Below, one piece after another: positions 34,441-42,552 of a stretch of 64,000 bases of DNA. Position 1 is the first letter of the stretch. Each line of letters opens with the position of its first letter. The stretch spans positions 1 through 64,000 of the forward strand of contig JABHIW010000048.1 of assembly GCA_018670825.1 (NCBI GenBank), read 5' to 3'. Made by a program: the position numbers and the translations under genes. The notes under the pieces are model-generated. The model was not told the origin of the DNA. It saw only the letters and a list, made by a program, of their open reading frames with translations, and ran no database searches. The DNA comes from Candidatus Scalindua sp. Its GTDB lineage: Bacteria; Planctomycetota; Brocadiia; Brocadiales; Scalinduaceae.

Positions 34441-35877
34441 ATGTTATTTAATTCAATAGAATTTGCGCTATTCTTGCCGATAGTATTTAGTCTCTATTGG
34501 TATGTTGTAAATAAAAATATAAAACTACAAAACGCTTTACTGTTATTCGCAAGCTATTTCTTTTATGGTTGGTGGGATTGGAAATTCTTGTCTCTAATCG
34601 CATTCAGTTCAATAGTGGATTATGCCGTTGGAATTGGGCTTTCAATAACAGATAACAGAATCCGAAGAAAATTCTTATTACTAACTAGTATATTGACTAA
34701 TCTTGGATTTCTTGGCTTCTTCAAATATTTTAATTTCTTTGCCGAGAACTTTGCAGAAGCTTTTACTTTTCTTGGACAACCAATTTCAGACCCTGCTCTT
34801 TTAAGTATAGTGCTTCCCGTAGGGATTAGTTTTTATACATTTCAAACACTGAGCTATACCATTGATGTGTATAGGAGAAAGTTTGAACCGACTAAAGATA
34901 TAGTTGCATTTTTTGCTTTTGTCAGTTTTTTCCCACAACTGGTTGCAGGTCCTATAGAAAGGGCCAAAAACCTACTACCTCAATTCTACAAGAAAAGGAC
35001 TTTTGAATATGACAGAGTGGTTGATGGAATGCGCCAAATACTATGGGGTTTATTCAAAAAAATTGTAATCGCGGACAATTGTGCAATTTTCGCGAATGAC
35101 ATCTTTGCAAATTACAATAATTATTCAGGAAGTACTTTGCTTTTGGGCGCTTTCTTTTTTGCTTTTCAAATCTACGGTGATTTTTCTGGTTACTCAGATA
35201 TTGCTATCGGGACGGCTCGATTATTCGGATTCCGTTTAATGAGAAATTTTGCATTCCCTTATTTCTCAAGAGATATTGCAGAATTTTGGAGGCGTTGGCA
35301 TATTTCATTGTCAACGTGGTTTAGAGATTATGTGTATATTCCGCTTGGCGGTAGTCATGGCAGGACTTGGACAATAACGTGTAATATTTTTGTCATTTTT
35401 ATTGTAAGTGGATTCTGGCATGGAGCAAATTGGACTTTTATTGCCTGGGGTACTTTGAATGCGATTTATATCCTTCCGTTAATACTGATCAATAAAAATC
35501 GTAAGAACACGGATACCGTTGCAGAAGGTAGGTGGTTACCAAATATTAATGAAATATTACAGATTGGGATCACCTTCTTAATGACATCGATTGCATGGAT
35601 ATTTTTTAGGGCAGAAAATGTTCAGCAAGCACTTTCTTATCTAAACAGGATCTTCTCAGTGTCATTCTTGACTTTGCCGGAAATACATCCAAAAAAAGAA
35701 ATCATTCTATTAATGATATTTGTTTTAATTGAATGGCTGCAAAGGGACAAACAACATGCTCTACAAATAGAACTGAAGCTTCCCAGATATCTACGATGGG
35801 GAATTTACTATACAATAATCATCATCATCTTTCAGTTTTCTGTTACCCAACAGGAGTTTATTTACTTCCAGTTTTAG
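34441..35877 (+). CDS. algI: MBOAT-family membrane O-acyltransferase (AlgI-like)
   Basis: 478 residues with about ten membrane helices. LFNSIEFALFLPIVFSLYW opens as in AlgI. LPVGISFYTFQTLSYTIDVYRRKF near 128-151 and FFPQLVAGPIERAKNLLPQF near 162-181 are hallmark segments. The DFSGYSDIAIGTARLFG stretch, EFWRRWHISLSTWFRDYVYIPLGG and FIVSGFWHGANWTFIAWG (catalytic His near 325) complete the family pattern. It moves an acyl group from a cytoplasmic donor to a glycan or lipid acceptor on the outer side. It works with the SGNH-like protein encoded immediately downstream. Confidence 0.92.
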   Translation: MLFNSIEFALFLPIVFSLYWYVVNKNIKLQNALLLFASYFFYGWWDWKFLSLIAFSSIVDYAVGIGLSITDNRIRRKFLLLTSILTNLGFLGFFKYFNFFAENFAEAFTFLGQPISDPALLSIVLPVGISFYTFQTLSYTIDVYRRKFEPTKDIVAFFAFVSFFPQLVAGPIERAKNLLPQFYKKRTFEYDRVVDGMRQILWGLFKKIVIADNCAIFANDIFANYNNYSGSTLLLGAFFFAFQIYGDFSGYSDIAIGTARLFGFRLMRNFAFPYFSRDIAEFWRRWHISLSTWFRDYVYIPLGGSHGRTWTITCNIFVIFIVSGFWHGANWTFIAWGTLNAIYILPLILINKNRKNTDTVAEGRWLPNINEILQIGITFLMTSIAWIFFRAENVQQALSYLNRIFSVSFLTLPEIHPKKEIILLMIFVLIEWLQRDKQHALQIELKLPRYLRWGIYYTIIIIIFQFSVTQQEFIYFQF

Positions 35878-35885
35878 GGATTATA

Positions 35886-36986
35886 ATGAAAAAATTTATC
35901 TATAATTCAATAATATTCCAAATGCCTATTCTTATTTTCTTGGGGATTATACTCTATATCTTGATGATAACTGGTGAATTGTCCAATCCTGACAAAATAA
36001 TATCTTACCAGTCTAAAAACAATATACTTTACGGCCTTGCATATTCAAACCCAGTAAAATATTTCAAATTGAAAAATGTTGAATACAAAAAGCCCGAAAT
36101 AATTTCATTAGGTACTTCAAGGGTATTGCAATTTAGAGATTTCTTCTTTAAAAAACCAGGATTATTTTATAATGCAGGCGGAGGAGTTGCAACTATCAAA
36201 GATTTTAATACTTTCATAAATACATTACAGACAGAAAATCTCCAAGTTGTAATAATTGGATTAGACCAAAATTTTTTTAACGAAAACTGGGATAATTTAA
36301 AAAGTTTAAAGGCTGATTATAGAAATAATTTTTCAATTGAAACCATAGTACTTACACAAGGGATTCAAGTTCTTAAAGATTTCTTTAGTAGAAAAATATC
36401 TATTAATACATTACATTCTTCAAGTAGAAATATAGGTTTGTCAGCAATACAGTACAATGAAGGTGCCAGACCAGACGGAAGCGACTTGCGAACAAGGCTG
36501 TTTGCGAAACACGAATTAGACTTCAAAGATTGTTTTAAAAGAATAGAGGAAGGGAGAAGGTTTTTTCAATATGGCCGGGACATAAATAGTGCAGCGGTTA
36601 AAGAGCTGGATTTATTTTTGCAGAATTGCGAAACAAGAAATATTCATGTAATTGCGTTCTTACCACCTTATGCCCATGCCGTGTGGAATAAAATGAAGCA
36701 GAAAAAAGATAGTTTTTCGTATATGTTTAAATTACAAGAGAAATTAGAACCAATTTTCGATACGTATTCATTTGATTTTTTTGATTTCAGTGATATAAAG
36801 AAATTAGGAGCTACTGATTATGAAACCTTGGGTGGCTTTCATGGCTCTGAGAAAGCATATTTGAGAATTTTCATTAAAATGAGAGAAAAATGTGATATTT
36901 TGAAAAATTATGCTGATTTAGACAGATTAAATGAATTGTTATTAAATTCTTATAGTAGTAAAGAAGTCATACATGAAATATATTAA
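35886..36986 (+). CDS. Acyltransferase partner, SGNH-like (AlgX/DltD-type)
   Basis: 366 residues from the ATG at 35886, with TAGGGA just before it. The open frame extends further upstream into algI, but that part has no ribosome site. A hydrophobic anchor covers residues 9-29. IISLGTSRVLQF near 65-76 places a Ser-like position in the SGNH block I style (GTSR, as in DltD/AlgX-like partners), and FHGSEKAYLR near the end stands for the late Asp/His block, although the DxxH form is not clear. Proteins like this pass the acyl group from an MBOAT to the polymer. Positioned eight bases after algI, so co-translation is likely. Confidence 0.7.
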   Translation: MKKFIYNSIIFQMPILIFLGIILYILMITGELSNPDKIISYQSKNNILYGLAYSNPVKYFKLKNVEYKKPEIISLGTSRVLQFRDFFFKKPGLFYNAGGGVATIKDFNTFINTLQTENLQVVIIGLDQNFFNENWDNLKSLKADYRNNFSIETIVLTQGIQVLKDFFSRKISINTLHSSSRNIGLSAIQYNEGARPDGSDLRTRLFAKHELDFKDCFKRIEEGRRFFQYGRDINSAAVKELDLFLQNCETRNIHVIAFLPPYAHAVWNKMKQKKDSFSYMFKLQEKLEPIFDTYSFDFFDFSDIKKLGATDYETLGGFHGSEKAYLRIFIKMREKCDILKNYADLDRLNELLLNSYSSKEVIHEIY

Positions 36987-37109
36987 ATAGGATAACTGCT
37001 GTCTGGTTACAAAGAGGCAAATACACTTTTCCTCGAAGTAGGATTATTTTTTTAGGGTAGTGTAATATCAATTATAGCTTTTAAAATAATAATTATTGCT
37101 TAACAGGTT

Positions 37110-38303
37110 TTGGAAAAAACAAAAATTATCCATATAATCACTCGCCTTGATAAAGGAGGCTCTGCTGAAACCACTTTGCAAACAGTTTCTTTGTTGGATC
37201 ATAAAAAGTATGAGTTATTTCTCATCCGTGGTCTTTCACTGGAATCTAACATGAGCAATATGGAAAGGGAGTCAGTAGAACGGGATTTGTCTCTGGCAGA
37301 GGCTAAAAGTATTAAGGTATTTGCTTTACCCTCGCTAGTGCGACGTTTATCGTTTAAGAACGATCTTCTGGCATTTATTAGTATCTACCGATTAATAAAA
37401 CGAATAAGACCTCACATCGTTCACACACATACCTCTAAAGCAGGATTGTTAGGCCGACTGGCTGCCTTTTTGGCCAGGGTGCCAGTAATTATACATACCC
37501 CTCATGGGCACGTATTCCATAGCTATTATGGCCCTTTTATGACTAGAATATTTATAATAGCGGAGAGAATTTTATCACTCATGACTGATAAAATTGCTGC
37601 ATTAACGGATAGGGAAAGAGATGAACATTTGGAACAGGGAGTAGCTTCTATTGAGAAATATACTATTATACACAGTGGTGTAATGCTGCAGCAAATAATG
37701 AATATGAATATTGATATTGAAACAGGAAAGAAGGAATTCGGTATTCCTCAAAATAGCAATGTAATAGGTGTGGTTGGCAGGTTAGTTCCTATCAAGGGCC
37801 ATAAATATCTGGTTTCTGCGGCAAAAAGGATTATTAAAGAATTCGACAATACCGTTTTTGTTTTTGTTGGAGATGGTTATTTAGAATCAAGGCTTGAGAA
37901 ACAAGCAGAATCACTTGGAGTAAGAAAACATATCATTTTTGCAGGATGGCGAAAGGATGTAATTGAGGTACTTGATCTCTTTGACATTCTTGTTTTACCC
38001 TCTCTAAACGAAGGAATGGGTAAGGTATTGATTGAAGGAATGGCCTTAGGCAAACCAATTGTTGCCAGTCGTGTTGGGGGGATAATTGATTTGGTGAAGA
38101 ATGGGGACAACGGGATACTTGTATCTCCAAGAGATTCTGATGCATTGGGGGAAGCAATATTAACACTTATCAGAAACAAAAACCTTGCTCAAAGATTAGG
38201 CGAATATGGCAAAGCTAATATTTCTCCTGAATATGACACATTCGTCATGGTAAGACAAATAGAGGAAATGTATGAAAATATGTTGAGCCGCAAATGTTCG
38301 TAG
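37110..38303 (+). CDS. Family 4 glycosyltransferase (CapM-like)
   Basis: 397 residues. KTKIIHIITRLDKGGSAETT near 3-22 opens with the GGSA loop in place of GGxE. HTHTSKAGLLGRLAAFLARVPVIIHTPHGHVFHSYY near 108-143 is the strongly conserved stretch of the CapM/cd03808 group. The donor domain has IGVVGRLVPIKGHKYLVSA and PSLNEGMGKVLIEGMALGKPIVASRVGG. The start is a TTG at 37110 with AGG nearby; the ribosome site is weak. This type often adds an early sugar to a lipid-linked primer, so it may act early in glycan assembly. A 203-bp gap follows. Confidence 0.86.
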   Translation: MEKTKIIHIITRLDKGGSAETTLQTVSLLDHKKYELFLIRGLSLESNMSNMERESVERDLSLAEAKSIKVFALPSLVRRLSFKNDLLAFISIYRLIKRIRPHIVHTHTSKAGLLGRLAAFLARVPVIIHTPHGHVFHSYYGPFMTRIFIIAERILSLMTDKIAALTDRERDEHLEQGVASIEKYTIIHSGVMLQQIMNMNIDIETGKKEFGIPQNSNVIGVVGRLVPIKGHKYLVSAAKRIIKEFDNTVFVFVGDGYLESRLEKQAESLGVRKHIIFAGWRKDVIEVLDLFDILVLPSLNEGMGKVLIEGMALGKPIVASRVGGIIDLVKNGDNGILVSPRDSDALGEAILTLIRNKNLAQRLGEYGKANISPEYDTFVMVRQIEEMYENMLSRKCS

Positions 38304-38506
38304 CGGAATTTGAGTAATGGTCCATTCGCATAAATCGAATTTATCGAGTTCAGAATATATTCTTTAAGAAAGTTCCGATTGCATTCTATTAATAAACATG
38401 ATATGACCTAAGATTATTCCGGTACTTTGAAAAAGTGCTGAAAGTGGTGCCGTGAAATCCCCTGCATATGACAGGTAGAAAAAATAATAGGTAATCTACT
38501 GCAAAA

Positions 38507-40045
38507 ATGGTGATATTAAGAAAAATTGCGTGTATTTTAGTTTCAGGATTGGTTTCTGTTACCTTTTGTATGTTAAATTGCTTTGGTGTCGATAACCAGC
38601 AAACGTTACAATATCAGGAGGAAAACAGGCCATTATCAACTTTTTCACAGGGAAAAAATCCTGGCGAAAAAAAACCAGTAAACTACCAACAAGTTGCCGG
38701 CCTCATTGACTTGCGTACAACGTACAGTGATGGGGCTCATGATTTAGACTTCCTTATCGATCTTGCAAAGAAGAGGGGTTTTGAAGTACTCTTCATCAAT
38801 GATCATGACCGGATGGCAATGGAATATGGTATCTTCCCTTTTAGAAATATTATTCGGAAAAGAGAAGAGTTGCCTTCTATTAATAGCAGGGGTGCGGAAA
38901 AATACTTTCAGGGTATTAAACTGGCGGCTCAACAACATCCGGAGATGATTTTAATCCCAGGATCTGAAACAGCTCCTTTTTACTATTGGACTGGCAGCCC
39001 TTTTAAGGACAACCTCACTGCTCATAACTGGGAAAGACATTTACTCATCATGGGTTTGGAAAACCCTCAAGATTATAAAAACCTCCCTGTACTTCACAAC
39101 GGGTTTTCTACCCGGTATGCCAGACAACTATCATCATTAAGTATTATCTTTCTGATTCTTATGTTACTGGGTTTAATTTTAGCGGCTAAAAGGGGTTATT
39201 CCAGAATACTCGGTATCGTTATTATAGTAAACGCCTCATTAATGTTGATAGAATTTAACCCTTTCAAAAGTTCCCTTTTTGATCAATACAGTGGTGATCA
39301 GGGGTACTTGCCTTATCAAGAGCTGATAGATTACGTTGAAGATAAAGGGGGAATGACCTTCTGGACACATCCGGAAGCCGGTGCTGGTGTGAATGCTCGA
39401 AAAGGACCCATTACAGTAAAAACACCCAAACATCCGGAATCGCTGTTAATGACTAAAGGATACACAGGGTTTGCAACAATTTATGGAACCTGGACTACGA
39501 TTACAGAACCGGGGAAGGAGTGGGATAGGGTCTTGCTTGAATACTGCCGTGGAGAAAGGAATACACCTGCCTGGGGTATATCAACTGCGGACTATCATAA
39601 AGAAGGAGAGTCAGGCGGAAGATTAGGAGATTTTCCCACAGTGTTTCTGGTGAAGAAGAAAACCAGAGAGGGAATTCTTTCAGCTCTCAAACAGGGCAGG
39701 ATGTATGCGTGTAGACCAAGTGATAATTCCCGTAGGTTTGTCTTGGAAGATTTTTCTGTTTCAGACTCTTTAGCAGAGACTAGTGCTATTATGGGAAATA
39801 CTATTAAATTAGATAATAATCCAAAAATAAGTATTAAAATTTCCTCATCAGATAAAGAAAATTATGCAATCAATGTAAGGCTTATCCGTTCTGGTGAGTT
39901 AATAAATACCTTTGCCGGTACTACGCCATTTGTGGTTAACTTTGAAGATGATTATGTTAAGCCAGGAAAACAAATTTACTATCGCTTAGATATTCCAGGG
40001 AAGTTAGTCTCTAATCCTATATTTGTAAAGTTCAGGCGTGAGTAA
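38507..40045 (+). CDS. PHP-domain-like membrane protein with altered metal site
   Basis: 512 residues. A signal or anchor segment lies at about 5-25. A PHP-like core is split by two membrane helices at about 211-252. LIDLRTTYSDGAHD near 67-80 corresponds to the DxHTHxSDG motif, but both histidines of the first HxH are replaced (Arg70 and Thr72); FINDHDR near 96-102 keeps the DHD motif, and FWTHPEAGAG and STADYH recall later ligands. So the metal site looks incomplete. The C-terminal third is beta-rich (from GRMYACRPSDNSRRF to the end). In many bacteria such CehA-like hydrolases act on phosphoesters; here the missing ligands make activity doubtful. Last gene of the plus-strand block. Confidence 0.65.
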   Translation: MVILRKIACILVSGLVSVTFCMLNCFGVDNQQTLQYQEENRPLSTFSQGKNPGEKKPVNYQQVAGLIDLRTTYSDGAHDLDFLIDLAKKRGFEVLFINDHDRMAMEYGIFPFRNIIRKREELPSINSRGAEKYFQGIKLAAQQHPEMILIPGSETAPFYYWTGSPFKDNLTAHNWERHLLIMGLENPQDYKNLPVLHNGFSTRYARQLSSLSIIFLILMLLGLILAAKRGYSRILGIVIIVNASLMLIEFNPFKSSLFDQYSGDQGYLPYQELIDYVEDKGGMTFWTHPEAGAGVNARKGPITVKTPKHPESLLMTKGYTGFATIYGTWTTITEPGKEWDRVLLEYCRGERNTPAWGISTADYHKEGESGGRLGDFPTVFLVKKKTREGILSALKQGRMYACRPSDNSRRFVLEDFSVSDSLAETSAIMGNTIKLDNNPKISIKISSSDKENYAINVRLIRSGELINTFAGTTPFVVNFEDDYVKPGKQIYYRLDIPGKLVSNPIFVKFRRE

Positions 40046-40214
40046 AAAAAACCAAGGCATAATTCAATGCTGATTTGTTATTCAGTATTATGAAAAGCTA
40101 TTACTGACTTTATCGTTTTGCTCATACATCATTTGTATACGGTAAAAAGCTGTCTCTCGAATGGGCTTGTTGTATTTTCTTTGGTTTACAACTTCTTTTA
40201 GACTCATAGGTTCT

Positions 40215-40565
40215 TTACTTTTCTCTGGCCTTCATTTGACTCCGTTCCTCTTTCTGTCTCTCAACCCCTGATTGCCACCTTTGTCTGTCCCAAGTCCCCT
40301 CCCAATCAAAATCTGGATGCTCATTCCTGAGTTTTTCAACATCTGCGTCTGTCAACCCGGTTCGCCTATGTATAGTATGAACGTTTTTACCCAATAGTGA
40401 TTCCACACTTTTAACCCTTTCATAATTAAAAACACCCTTCCCGAAAATAAGTCCTATGATTATACAGATTATCCCTGCTATGACAAAAAAAACAAAGTTA
40501 TTCCTTATCGCCCATTTAAGTTTTTTGCGATTGTAGCCATGCATATTACTTTTTTTTGTTTCCAT
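40215..40565 (-). CDS. Small single-helix membrane protein, unknown function
   Basis: 116 residues. A basic N-terminus (residues 1-22) is followed by one hydrophobic helix (about 23-43, FVFFVIAGIICIIIGLIFG) and a charged C-terminal tail with a coiled-coil character and many Arg, Glu and Gln residues. I do not recognise a family. It is the last gene of the minus-strand polysaccharide block and may be co-transcribed with the small protein at 40615. It could support assembly of the export or ligase complex, but this is only by position. Confidence 0.55.
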   Translation of the reverse strand: METKKSNMHGYNRKKLKWAIRNNFVFFVIAGIICIIIGLIFGKGVFNYERVKSVESLLGKNVHTIHRRTGLTDADVEKLRNEHPDFDWEGTWDRQRWQSGVERQKEERSQMKAREK

Positions 40566-40614
40566 CTTAAAACTCCTTTTTAAAACGCCTTATCTGAGTA
40601 CATTTTCATGGTAC

Positions 40615-40947
40615 TCAACGATAGGGATCAAGTATGCTTCGCTTTTTATTCTTTGCTCCTGGTTCTTTTTCATCTTGCCATCCCCCTTTTGGATGGAGGG
40701 GAACGTTCTTTCCTTCATGTGTTAATTTTTCAATCCGCTCAAGATCCCTCGGAACATATCCATAACCTTTTCCATAATTCTCTTTAATACCTGTAAAAAA
40801 TTTCATGATTAATGGAAATAAAAGTATTAAGACCATAAGTGCCAGGAAATAAATAAGGTAATACTTCTTCGAAGTATGGCTTATTCCTAACCAACCGAGC
40901 AGTCTTCTTCTAAAAGATTTCTTACGTATACGCATGTGTCTAGTCAT
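40615..40947 (-). CDS. Small single-helix membrane protein, unknown function
   Basis: 110 residues. The first 28 residues are very basic (RIRKKSFRRRLLGW), then one strong helix at about 29-50 (YYLIYFLALMVLILLFPLIM), then a polar tail with Gly-Tyr and Pro-rich parts (YGKGYGYVPRDLERIEKL). No family recognised. It sits between the O-antigen ligase-type gene (40989) and the other small membrane protein (40215), all on the minus strand with short gaps, which supports a shared operon. Confidence 0.55.
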   Translation of the reverse strand: MTRHMRIRKKSFRRRLLGWLGISHTSKKYYLIYFLALMVLILLFPLIMKFFTGIKENYGKGYGYVPRDLERIEKLTHEGKNVPLHPKGGWQDEKEPGAKNKKRSILDPYR

Positions 40948-40988
40948 ATATTTTCTGCCTTAAACTGTAGGCTTTAACAACATCAAAT

Positions 40989-42428
40989 TTAAACCCTTTG
41001 GGGCACCTTCTCAGGTCCATGTAACATATATGGCGCCTTTTCCTGTATATTTGAGGATTCATTCTTTAGTTTTTTCTGCTCATCCTTATCTAAGTGGTTT
41101 AGCACAACAAGAAGCCCCATTAAAAACCAAAAAGGTTCCATAATTCTAACGATAATAAAGGTATTTGAACCTATCGAATGAAGTAAAAGTGATACGAAAC
41201 CGGCAAGAACGCCCATGGACAGGCCTTTTACATAGCTGTCGTTGGTATTTCTATGTGTATCTAATATAAACTTAAAAATTGAGTACATTAGATACATGAA
41301 TATGCTAAAACCCAATATGCCCAGTTCAATCAGTGTTCTGAAATATTGAGCATCTATAAACCAATACCCTGTTATGCCATACCCGAATATGGGGTGATAT
41401 TTCAGGTCTCTGATAACCCCTTGCCAACTCAGTACTCTCAATGTAGCTGATGAGTCTAATGCGATATCAGTTCCCCCCACTTTCGCCTGATAGCCCCTTT
41501 CCGTCTTAAATGTACCACTGAATCTCTCTTTAACGTTCTTTGGTAAAAGAAATGGGCTTACAGCAAGAATGACAACTATTGCGCCTATTAATAGCAACTT
41601 TCTTTTATTCAATACAAGAAAAACAAGGTACATGAAAGGTAGCCCCATCCATGCTGCCCTGGACTCCGTTGCCATAATCACAACTAAGGATAGCGCTATT
41701 AAACCTGCTAAGAGCATCTTTGCCCTTCTGTTTTCACTTGTCAAAAAAAGCCCGATACTGACGGACATCATCATTATCAGATATCCGCCGAAGGTACCTG
41801 GTTCACCGGAAGCACCTTCAAATGGAGCTGTTACCCTCTTTCCTGCAGGTATTTGCATAAAACCAATAAAAGCAGTTATTGCGCATGTTACCAGTAAGAG
41901 TATTACAAAGATCTTAACCTGCTCCCTTGTCGTTACAAAATTGACTGCCATAAAGAAAACGACAAAGTATTCAAAATATTTCAAAACAAAGAAAAGCCCA
42001 ACGACATTGATCTTACCATAAATACCTCCCATAATAGTTGAGAAGAAACAGACTAAAGTATAAGCTATAATCCCTCTGTTTAAAGGTGTTTTTGGAAAAA
42101 GTCCATATTCCTTTTTAATTGCAGACCTGATAAACCAGCTAAGTGATAATACCACGAGAAGCATGTCATCAATTCGAATAGTAAATCCCTTCCCCTGTGT
42201 GTCCCTCTGTCCAAACTCAGGTGATAGCAACATGGAAAAGACCAGCAGATACAAAGCAATGGGAGGCCAGACAAAACTAACGATAAATATCACGAGCCCC
42301 AACGTAACCCCAAGGACAAGTATTGGTACAGTTTTGGTTGTAGCAAAACCAACAACACAACCAATCAGGAGAATCCCTACTAACATGAGAATCAGGCTTA
42401 AGTCAATTTGTCTCGTACCGTTAGCCAT
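40989..42428 (-). CDS. O-antigen ligase/polymerase-type polytopic membrane protein (Wzy_C)
   Basis: 479 residues with 11-12 hydrophobic helices. The Wzy_C/O-antigen-ligase signature covers the long central part: TAPFEGASGEPGTFGGYLIMMM near 199-220, ATESRAAWMGLPFMYLVFL near 250-268 and the large periplasmic loop with LRVLSWQGVIRDLKYHPIFGYGITGY near 328-353. Arg and His residues in these segments are those known to matter in WaaL/Wzy proteins. It would polymerise repeat units or attach a finished glycan to a carrier at the periplasmic face. It lies downstream of the Wza-like fusion and the BY-kinase, so it is probably the polymerase for that export route; no flippase gene is seen. Confidence 0.85.
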   Translation of the reverse strand: MANGTRQIDLSLILMLVGILLIGCVVGFATTKTVPILVLGVTLGLVIFIVSFVWPPIALYLLVFSMLLSPEFGQRDTQGKGFTIRIDDMLLVVLSLSWFIRSAIKKEYGLFPKTPLNRGIIAYTLVCFFSTIMGGIYGKINVVGLFFVLKYFEYFVVFFMAVNFVTTREQVKIFVILLLVTCAITAFIGFMQIPAGKRVTAPFEGASGEPGTFGGYLIMMMSVSIGLFLTSENRRAKMLLAGLIALSLVVIMATESRAAWMGLPFMYLVFLVLNKRKLLLIGAIVVILAVSPFLLPKNVKERFSGTFKTERGYQAKVGGTDIALDSSATLRVLSWQGVIRDLKYHPIFGYGITGYWFIDAQYFRTLIELGILGFSIFMYLMYSIFKFILDTHRNTNDSYVKGLSMGVLAGFVSLLLHSIGSNTFIIVRIMEPFWFLMGLLVVLNHLDKDEQKKLKNESSNIQEKAPYMLHGPEKVPQRV

Positions 42429-42552
42429 TGTTTAGATTTTATTTAGTTGCTATTTAAGGTTAGAGAGTGGATTTAGAATATCATACAACGATTTTATATT
42501 TTGTTTTTTCTTCAATTATATAATAATGCTTGATTCAAATTTAATCGTTGTT

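Noticed and set aside
35733-35885. Extended N-terminus of the acylation partner
   Set aside because: The extra residues lie inside algI and have no ribosome site; the ATG at 35886 begins a typical membrane anchor.
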